Made by a program: the position numbers and the translations under genes. From Rhodothermales bacterium (GTDB lineage Bacteria > Bacteroidota > Rhodothermia > Rhodothermales > UBA10348), in contig JAEPNP010000008.1 in assembly GCA_017643395.1 (NCBI GenBank), positions 1-64,000 of the forward strand: 64,000 nucleotides of DNA, in the 5' to 3' direction. Positions 8,337 to 15,069 of the stretch are shown here, in pieces. The notes under the pieces were generated by a model. That model saw only the letters and a program-made list of their open reading frames with translations, was not told the DNA's origin and searched no databases. The first letter of the stretch is position 1. Every line of letters begins with the position of its first letter.

Positions 8337-9553
8337 AGCTCACAGCACTTGAAATCCGCAAACATGAGTTCGCGAGAGCGTTCCGCGGATACGATGCCGA
8401 GGAGGTGGATGCTTTCCTGAACATGGTTGCCCAGCACTGGCAGACCGTGTCGCAGGACATGAAGCGACTCGAGGAGCGCCTCGAGGAGCAGGCGGAACGC
8501 ATCAACCACTATCAAAAGGTGGAGGAGGCGCTCCAGCACGCCGTCGAGAACGCGGCATCCGCCAGCAAGGAAAAGCTCGCGGCGGCCGAGACCGAAGCCG
8601 AGACCCGCATCAGCGACGCGACGACACAGGCCGAGAGCACCGTGCGGGATGCGGAGAGCAAGGCGGAAGCCACGCTGAAGGACGCGGAATCGCGGGCCAC
8701 GGCTCAATTGGCCGATGCCGAAGAACGTGCAAGTCGTCGTCTCTCGGACGCCGAGCAGCGGGCGAGCGAAGCGCTCGAGACCGCTGAACGGCGCACCACC
8801 GGGATGCAGCGTGTGGCGGAGGAACGTCTTCGCACCGTGATTGCAGAGGCGGAGGCGCGCCTGGAGACCATCCAGCAGGCGGCGGAAGCTGCCCGGCGTG
8901 CGGCCAACCGGGAGTTGGAGCGGGTAGAGAGCGAGCGCCAGCGCCTGCTGCAGTCCTTCGAGGAGTTCATGAAGGACGGTCTGGCCTACGTCGGTCAGTT
9001 TCAGCAAGCGGTGCCGCCGCCTGAACTGAAGGAGTTCGAGCAGGTGGGACCGTCTGTGGGACCCGCTGATGTGGCAGGGCTCGCCGATGAGGTGGCTGCC
9101 AAGCCCGTGAGGGTCTCCGGAGTGGCGACGGATGCAGTACCTGCGCCCCAACTGCTGAGAGATTCCGACGGTCCGACCGAGGATTCGGCGTCTCAGCCTG
9201 CGTCGCCGGAGCGCTCATCGTCTGTTTCTGCCGTGGCAGGAGGCATGCCGCCCGCCGCTGATGCCTTGCTTGAGGCGGAAGGGTTTGAGACGGAAGACGG
9301 CGCTGCAGACGAAGCCCCGGAGTGGGTCGCTCTGGACGACGGTCCCTCCGAGGCTGTCGATGAGCAGGATGCCTTTCTGGACGAGTTGCCTTCGGCGGAT
9401 GATGGGTTTGAGGACGAGGCCGGATCCGACATGCGCCTGGTGAGCGGCCAGGGGGAGGAGGTGACCCCCGCCGAAGATGACCCCGACAGGGAATTTGGCG
9501 CGGAAGAGGAGATCGAAAAGATCCGCAGGATCCTCGAGGACCTGGACAATTGA
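8333..9553 (+). CDS. divIVA: DivIVA-domain protein
   Basis: The 406-aa product starts with a DivIVA domain: LTALEIRKHEFARAFRGYDA, then EEVDAFLNMVAQHW. Known family members use this region to bind curved membrane. Residues about 40-210 form a long Ala/Glu/Arg-rich coiled coil with repeated DAE-type phrases (e.g. ATLKDAESRATAQLADAEER). From about 225 on the chain is acidic and low complexity, probably disordered. It is twice the length of Bacillus DivIVA because of this tail. DivIVA is uncommon in Gram-negatives. Position next to ileS and lspA is conserved with Firmicutes. It overlaps the next gene by 4 nt at a TTG start. Confidence 0.88.
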   Translation: MKLTALEIRKHEFARAFRGYDAEEVDAFLNMVAQHWQTVSQDMKRLEERLEEQAERINHYQKVEEALQHAVENAASASKEKLAAAETEAETRISDATTQAESTVRDAESKAEATLKDAESRATAQLADAEERASRRLSDAEQRASEALETAERRTTGMQRVAEERLRTVIAEAEARLETIQQAAEAARRAANRELERVESERQRLLQSFEEFMKDGLAYVGQFQQAVPPPELKEFEQVGPSVGPADVAGLADEVAAKPVRVSGVATDAVPAPQLLRDSDGPTEDSASQPASPERSSSVSAVAGGMPPAADALLEAEGFETEDGAADEAPEWVALDDGPSEAVDEQDAFLDELPSADDGFEDEAGSDMRLVSGQGEEVTPAEDDPDREFGAEEEIEKIRRILEDLDN

Positions 9554-10182
9554 TCGAGTCCCTGGGACCGGATCAGTTGGCCGACATGGTGTCGGGCGCG
9601 CTTCCGGCCTCGGTCCATACGCTCGTTGTCGGCGTAGGCTCGATTCCCGCGCCCTTGATCAACGTACCGGGCCAGGCTCCGCTCGTTGATCAGGGCAAAT
9701 GGCGACATGTGGCGCGTCTCTCCTGGCCGAATCCAGTGGCCATTGCCCGCGCGGCCGCGCTGAGGGGACTCACCACGTTTGTGTTGGTGGCCCCAGGCGT
9801 GAGTGGCACGGACGGACCGGTGGTCGCCTCGGATCACATCAATCTCTCGGGCTCCAATCCGTTGACGGGCCCGAACCAGGATCGATTCGGGGTCCGCTTT
9901 CCGGACATGACCGAGCCGTACGACCCGAAGCTGCGGGCGCTGCTGGGTGATATCGGACCGGAAGTGGTGGTTGCGGGACTGACCGACGAGGCCACTCCGC
10001 AGGATCTGGTCGCCGTCGAGGGCCTCGGGGCCCAGGCCGCGGTTGGCGGTGCGGTGGTCCACGGCATTCTGGCGGCGCGCCATGCCGGGCTGCGATGCGC
10101 CCTGGTGGTTGCCCCCGCAGGCAAGGAAGACGCCGTGCTCCAGGCTGTCGCGCACGCCTTGGAGGCAGCTGGCCAGGGTTAG
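9550..10182 (+). CDS. Degenerate purine-nucleoside-phosphorylase-like protein
   Basis: The 210-aa product carries clear PNP (PunA/DeoD-II trimeric family) signatures: SDHINLSGSNPL (94-105) and RFPDMTEPYD (116-125), then a distorted C-terminal core ending HGILAARHAGLR. It is shorter than the usual 260-280 aa. The phosphate loop expected as GSGLG reads GVGSIP, the GMS nucleoside-binding triad reads VGG, and the Asn that contacts the purine is replaced. One Glu equivalent to human Glu201 may remain (TDEA). I infer a diverged, possibly non-catalytic PNP fold. The TTG start overlaps the divIVA stop (TTGA); an in-frame ATG lies 12 codons on. Confidence 0.65.
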   Translation: MIESLGPDQLADMVSGALPASVHTLVVGVGSIPAPLINVPGQAPLVDQGKWRHVARLSWPNPVAIARAAALRGLTTFVLVAPGVSGTDGPVVASDHINLSGSNPLTGPNQDRFGVRFPDMTEPYDPKLRALLGDIGPEVVVAGLTDEATPQDLVAVEGLGAQAAVGGAVVHGILAARHAGLRCALVVAPAGKEDAVLQAVAHALEAAGQG

Positions 10183-10284
10183 GATCGACCCGCGATGAAG
10201 CGCGTATTCCCGCGCCCTTCGCTCTGAACGCGGATCCGGAGAAGTATTTTCCGGCTCCAGCCAACCTGTCCCGAGCCGCCACGC

Positions 10285-13200
10285 ATGTCCCGTTTTCCCG
10301 AAGTCAAAGGGCTTGATCATCCTGCCATCGAGGAGTCGATCCTCGACGACTGGTCACGCGACGACATTTTCGGCAAGAGCATCGCACAGCGGGAAGGTGC
10401 CGAATCGTTTACGTTCTATGAAGGCCCCCCGACGGCCAACGGGCGTCCTGGTATCCATCATGTGATGGGGCGCACCATCAAGGATGCCTTCTGCCGGTTC
10501 AAGACCATGAAGGGATTCCAGGTGGCGCGCAAGGCGGGCTGGGACACGCATGGGCTGCCGGTAGAGATTGAAGTCGAGAAAGAGTTGGGCCTGGAAGGCC
10601 GGCATCAGGTAGAAGAGTTCGGCATCCAGCCGTACAACGACGCCTGTCGCAAGAGCGTGCTCAAGTACAAGGACCAGTGGGACACGCTCACCACCCGCAT
10701 CGGATTCTGGGTCAACCTGGATGATCCATACATCACGTTCAAGTCCTCGTACATCGAGTCCGTCTGGTGGCTGCTGAAGCAGATTTATGAGAAGGACCTG
10801 CTGTACAAGGGGTTCAAGATCCAGTGGTATAGCCCGGGCTCCGGCACGGTGCTCTCCAGCCATGAGGTGAGTCTGGGCTACAGGGAGGTGCAGGATCCAT
10901 CGATCTACACACGATTCCGCCTGCGCGAGGACGAGAACGCCTACTTCCTGGCCTGGACCACCACGCCCTGGACTACGATCTCCAACGTGGCCCTGGCCGT
11001 CGGCCGGAATATCGAGTACGTGCGTATCCGCCTGACGACGGAGGATATCGGCGAGCACGACCTGATTCTGGCGGAGGCCCGTCTGCCGGTAATCAAGGAG
11101 GAGTACGAGGTGGTCGGCCGGATGACCGGTGCAGAGCTGCTCGGCAAGCGGTATGAGCCGCTGTATCCCTATTTCGAGGGTCAGGAGGAGACGGCAAATG
11201 CGTGGCGCATCGTGGATGCGGACTATGTCTCGACCGAAGACGGTACCGGCATCGTGCACACGGCCCCGGCCTTTGGCGCTGAGGACCACGAAACGGCCGG
11301 CAAACACGGTCTTCCGATGGTCAATCCGGTGAATCCGGACGGTACGTTCACGCACGAAATCGACCTTGTGGCCGGCATGTGGTTCAAGGACGCCGACAAG
11401 GTCATCGCCCGTGATCTCCGTGACCGGGGTCTGATGTACCGCCACGAGACCTACCTGCACAACTATCCGCATGACTGGCGCAAGGGCACGCCACTCATGA
11501 GCTACCCCGTGGATTCGTGGTTTATCCGCACGACCGCGATACGGGACCGGCTGATCGAGCTGAACAACACCATCAACTGGCAGCCGAAGGGCATCGGAAC
11601 CGGGCGGTTTGGCGATTGGCTCGTGAACAACGTGGACTGGGCGCTCAGCCGACGCCGTTACTGGGGTACGCCACTGCCTATCTGGCAGTCAGACAAGCCG
11701 GATTCGGAGTACCGGGAGATCATCGGCTCGATCGCTGAGCTTCGCGCCAAGTGCGGCGACCAGATCCCGGCCGACGACGACGAGGTGGACCTGCACCGCC
11801 CATTTGTCGATGATCTGACGTGGCCCGCTCCCGATGGGGGAACGATGCGCCGCGTGGAGGACCTGATTGATGTCTGGTTCGACTCGGGCGCCATGCCGTT
11901 TGCACAGTGGCACTACCCCTTCGAGAACAAGGAGTTGTTCGAGCGCAACTTCCCGGCGGACTTCATCGCCGAAGGTGTGGATCAGACTCGGGGCTGGTTC
12001 TACACCTTGCACGCCATCGGCGCGCTGGTGATGGACTCGGTGGCCTATCGAAACGTGGTGGTTAACGGCCTGGTGCTGGACGAGAAGGGCGAGAAGATGT
12101 CCAAGTCCAAGGGCAACGCCGTGGATCCGTTTGCCACCATCCAGGAGCACGGGGCGGACGTGGTGCGCTGGTACATGATGTCCAACGCGCCGCCGTGGGA
12201 GAACCTCAAGTTCAGCGATCGTGGTCTCGGGGAGACCCAGCGCAAGTTCTTCGGCACGCTGGGCAACGTCTACGCCTTCTTCGCCACCTACGCCAACATT
12301 GACGGATTTACCGGCGAGGAGCCGGAGGTGCCGGTGGCCGAGCGCCCTGAGATGGATCGCTGGATCCTGAGTCGCCTGGCCACGACCACCATCGAGGTGA
12401 ACCAGGCGTACGAAGACTACAATCCGACGAAGGCGGCGCGGGCGGTGGAGCGGTTTGTGGACGAGTTGTCGAACTGGTACATCCGTCGGAATCGGCGCCG
12501 GTTCTGGAGCGCCAAAACGGGCGATGGGCACAGTGCCTCAAAAACGGCCGCCTACCAGACGGTGGCACGCTGCCTGCTTGACGTGGCCGGCATGATGGCG
12601 CCGATTGCGCCCTTCTTCAGCGACTTCCTATACCGCAACCTCGGCGGCAGCGCGGAATCCGTGCATCTGGCTGACTTCCCGGAGGCCCCACAGACCTGGA
12701 TCGATGCCGATCTGGAGCATCGCATGGATCTGGCGCGCACCATATCGTCCGTAACCCTCAGTCTGCGGAACCAGAGTTCGATCAACGTGCGGCAGCCGTT
12801 GGCCGGAATCATGGTGGTGACCGGCGTTGGCGTGGAGGAGGATGTCGTGGAGAGCGTTCGGGAGGTCATTCTCAGCGAAGTCAACGTCAAGGAGATCCGC
12901 TACGTGCATGGCGCCAGCGACGTCGTCAGGCGGCAGGCGAAGCCGAACTTCAAGGCCCTTGGCCGGAGGCTGGGGCCGCTCATGAAGCCGGTCGGCGCCG
13001 CCATTCGTGGCATGACGAGCGAAGACATCGATGCCTATCTCAGCTCAGGCTCGGTCACGTTTCCGGCCAACGGCGAGGAGGTCACGCTCAGCGGAGAAGA
13101 CATCGAGATTTTGTCGGAGGGCATTCAGGGCTGGCTGGTGGGTCAGGAGGGTGCCGTGACTGTGGCCCTGGACGTGAATCGCACGCCCGAACTGGTTCGT

Positions 13201-13461
13201 GAAGGCCTTGCACGTGAGGTTGTGAATCGGGTCCAGAACATGCGCAAACAGGCCGGATATGAGGTCTCCGACCGGGTCCTGATCCAGTATGAAGCCAGCA
13301 CGGGTTTGGCCGATGCGGTTGCCGCCTTCGCCGATCGGATTCGGAACGAGACATTGGCTGTCGAGTTGGACCGCAGCCTACAGCCGGAGGGCGATCTGGT
13401 GGAACGCTTCGACATCGAAGCCGAACACATCACCCTGTCAGTTAACAGAGTTTCGGAATAG
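10285..13461 (+). CDS. ileS: Isoleucyl-tRNA synthetase
   Basis: The 1058-aa class I synthetase charges tRNA-Ile. The HIGH-equivalent region reads ANGRPGIHHVMGR (about 51-63), a form common in Bacteroidota. It is followed by KAGWDTHGLPVEIEVE and, in the catalytic half, WFDSGAMPFAQWHYPF and DQTRGWFYTLHA. The KMSKS loop (EKMSKSKGN) lies near residue 605. The editing domain (about 220-400) has WTTTPWT and GTGIVHTAPAFG. The C-terminal VNRVQNMRKQAGYEVSDRV block and the length over 1000 aa point to the eukaryote-like IleS2 type, which is often insensitive to mupirocin (family knowledge). The start at 10285 gives a standard N-terminus. Confidence 0.97.
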   Translation: MSRFPEVKGLDHPAIEESILDDWSRDDIFGKSIAQREGAESFTFYEGPPTANGRPGIHHVMGRTIKDAFCRFKTMKGFQVARKAGWDTHGLPVEIEVEKELGLEGRHQVEEFGIQPYNDACRKSVLKYKDQWDTLTTRIGFWVNLDDPYITFKSSYIESVWWLLKQIYEKDLLYKGFKIQWYSPGSGTVLSSHEVSLGYREVQDPSIYTRFRLREDENAYFLAWTTTPWTTISNVALAVGRNIEYVRIRLTTEDIGEHDLILAEARLPVIKEEYEVVGRMTGAELLGKRYEPLYPYFEGQEETANAWRIVDADYVSTEDGTGIVHTAPAFGAEDHETAGKHGLPMVNPVNPDGTFTHEIDLVAGMWFKDADKVIARDLRDRGLMYRHETYLHNYPHDWRKGTPLMSYPVDSWFIRTTAIRDRLIELNNTINWQPKGIGTGRFGDWLVNNVDWALSRRRYWGTPLPIWQSDKPDSEYREIIGSIAELRAKCGDQIPADDDEVDLHRPFVDDLTWPAPDGGTMRRVEDLIDVWFDSGAMPFAQWHYPFENKELFERNFPADFIAEGVDQTRGWFYTLHAIGALVMDSVAYRNVVVNGLVLDEKGEKMSKSKGNAVDPFATIQEHGADVVRWYMMSNAPPWENLKFSDRGLGETQRKFFGTLGNVYAFFATYANIDGFTGEEPEVPVAERPEMDRWILSRLATTTIEVNQAYEDYNPTKAARAVERFVDELSNWYIRRNRRRFWSAKTGDGHSASKTAAYQTVARCLLDVAGMMAPIAPFFSDFLYRNLGGSAESVHLADFPEAPQTWIDADLEHRMDLARTISSVTLSLRNQSSINVRQPLAGIMVVTGVGVEEDVVESVREVILSEVNVKEIRYVHGASDVVRRQAKPNFKALGRRLGPLMKPVGAAIRGMTSEDIDAYLSSGSVTFPANGEEVTLSGEDIEILSEGIQGWLVGQEGAVTVALDVNRTPELVREGLAREVVNRVQNMRKQAGYEVSDRVLIQYEASTGLADAVAAFADRIRNETLAVELDRSLQPEGDLVERFDIEAEHITLSVNRVSE

Positions 13462-13463
13462 AG

Positions 13464-13482
13464 CGCGCTCCTGGGAAGCGCG
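13464..13482 (+). other. Hairpin between ileS and the TraR/DksA gene
   Basis: CGCGCT (13464-13469) pairs with AGCGCG (13477-13482) across a 7-nt loop just after the ileS stop and just before the AGAGGGGA ribosome-binding site of the next gene. There is no T-tract. It could attenuate read-through or protect a processed 5' end. Confidence 0.4.
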
Positions 13483-13499
13483 TGCAGAGGGGAAGCACG

Positions 13500-13895
13500 A
13501 TGAGTGAAACCAAGACGACGACGACTCCATTTTCTTCGAAGGAACTGGAGCACTTCCGCGGCCTGATTCACGAGAAGCGCGCTTCCGCACAGGACGACAT
13601 CGGCCGTATGCGCGACCAGCTGGCAGATGCGCGCGAGCAGGCCGAGAACGACACGGCCTACAGCTTTCACATGGCTGATGCCGGGACGGACGCCATGGAG
13701 CGCGAGAAGCTGTACCTGATGATCGCACGCCAGCAGAAGTACGTCGGCTACCTGGATCGGGCCCTGGAGCGCATCGAAAACGGCACGTACGGGATCTGCA
13801 AAGTCACCGGCAATCCCATCGCGAAGGAGCGCCTGGAGGCGGTCCCGCACACCGAGATCTCCATCGAGGCCAAGCTCCAGCAGAAGAAGCGCTAG
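13500..13895 (+). CDS. TraR/DksA-family protein with a degenerate zinc finger
   Basis: The 131-aa product has an N-terminal coiled-coil region (about 15-75, including RMRDQLADAREQAENDT) and a C-terminal DksA-type finger segment YGICKVTGNPIAKERLEAVPHT followed by EISIEAKLQ. A classical DksA finger has four cysteines. Here only one remains, a state I recall as typical of Bacteroidota homologues. DksA proteins act in the RNA polymerase secondary channel with ppGpp. Whether this form does so is unclear. The ATG at 13500 is preceded by a strong AGAGGGGA, so I prefer it to a GTG six codons upstream. Firmicutes have a related gene (ylyA) between ileS and lspA. Confidence 0.85.
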   Translation: MSETKTTTTPFSSKELEHFRGLIHEKRASAQDDIGRMRDQLADAREQAENDTAYSFHMADAGTDAMEREKLYLMIARQQKYVGYLDRALERIENGTYGICKVTGNPIAKERLEAVPHTEISIEAKLQQKKR

Positions 13896-13905
13896 GCAGG
13901 CCGAC

Positions 13906-14997
13906 TTGGCAGAAGAGAAGCCCCACAGCGACACCCCCGACTCGGAGGCGCCGGCAGAGACGAATGCTGCGGCGCCGGAATCAGCCGCGGCCGGCACTCA
14001 CGCTGACGGTGCCGTGAAGCCCCCGGCGGAGACGAACGGCGGGGCGCCGGGCTCGGTCGCCAGTCAGGCAACGGGTCCCGAGCAGTCCGTGGCGGACGAA
14101 ATCGAACGCGCGCTCGACGGCGAGGCCGACCTGCCTGCCACGCAGTTTCAACGCCGTGAATCCGAATCGGCGGCGGACGGTGGGGAAATCGAACCTGCAG
14201 GGGAGGAGATCGAGGAAGCTACTGCGGTTGTGGTTCCCCCGGAGCCCGCTGCGGAGCCCGTGGAGGCCCCGGCATCGACCGAGGGTGAAGACTCGCAGGC
14301 CGGCGCGCCGGAGGTGATGCCGCTTCCTGCACCAAAACTGGATACGGGCAAGACCAACTACACGCCGCTGTTGATTGCCGCGGCGATCATTGTTCTTGTT
14401 GACCAGGTCACGAAGATCACGGTCCTGAAGAACATGGACTACGGTCAGAGCATCCCCGTCATCGGGGACTGGCTGAGGTTGACCTACACCGAGAATCCGG
14501 GCATGGCGTTCGGCATCGAGCTCGGGGCACCCGCGCTCGTGACGATCTTCTCCATTGTCGCCACCATCCTCATCGTGGTGTATCTGGCTCGGGTTGGACG
14601 ACTCTACGCGCCTTACCGGTACAGCCTGTCGCTGGTACTTGGGGGAGCTGTGGGCAACATCATAGATCGTGTCTTCTACGGCGCCATCTGGTACGACGAG
14701 CCGCTATTCCTCGGGCGCGTTGTGGACTTTATCCATGTCAACCTTTGGCGAGGTCATGTGCCGGAGGCGATCCCGTTCATAGGCGGCAACTACATCGCCC
14801 TGTTTCCCATCTGGAACGTGGCAGACATGGCCATCGTGACGGGTGTCGCCGGGATTCTGATCTTTCAGCGTTCGTTCCACCGAGCGATGGCGGCCATGGA
14901 GGTCTCGGCGAGTCCGGTTGTGGCGGGCACGGCACCCATCGACGGCGTAGCGCCAAACGACCCACTGGCTCCCGATAGCGAAGCGGCGCCCAAGTAG
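13906..14997 (+). CDS. lspA: Lipoprotein signal peptidase (signal peptidase II) with long N-terminal extension
   Basis: This protein removes signal peptides from diacylglyceryl-modified prolipoproteins. The core covers about residues 148-340 with four hydrophobic helices (first near LLIAAAIIVLVDQVTK). Catalytic aspartates are Asp254 in GNIIDRVFYG and Asp307 in WNVADMAIV; TENPGMAFGIELG is the other conserved motif. With the TTG start at 13906 the protein is 363 aa and carries about 140 residues of Ala/Pro/Glu-rich, probably disordered sequence. An ATG at 14317 would give a normal 226-aa enzyme, but the upstream stretch keeps coding character and begins 10 nt after the previous stop. Confidence 0.9.
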   Translation: MAEEKPHSDTPDSEAPAETNAAAPESAAAGTHADGAVKPPAETNGGAPGSVASQATGPEQSVADEIERALDGEADLPATQFQRRESESAADGGEIEPAGEEIEEATAVVVPPEPAAEPVEAPASTEGEDSQAGAPEVMPLPAPKLDTGKTNYTPLLIAAAIIVLVDQVTKITVLKNMDYGQSIPVIGDWLRLTYTENPGMAFGIELGAPALVTIFSIVATILIVVYLARVGRLYAPYRYSLSLVLGGAVGNIIDRVFYGAIWYDEPLFLGRVVDFIHVNLWRGHVPEAIPFIGGNYIALFPIWNVADMAIVTGVAGILIFQRSFHRAMAAMEVSASPVVAGTAPIDGVAPNDPLAPDSEAAPK

Positions 14998-15069
14998 GCG
15001 AGCAGGGCGTTCGAGCCGCCCGCCGACTGGTCAGACCCCATGCCGGACGCGGTCAGTCCGGGCAAGCGC

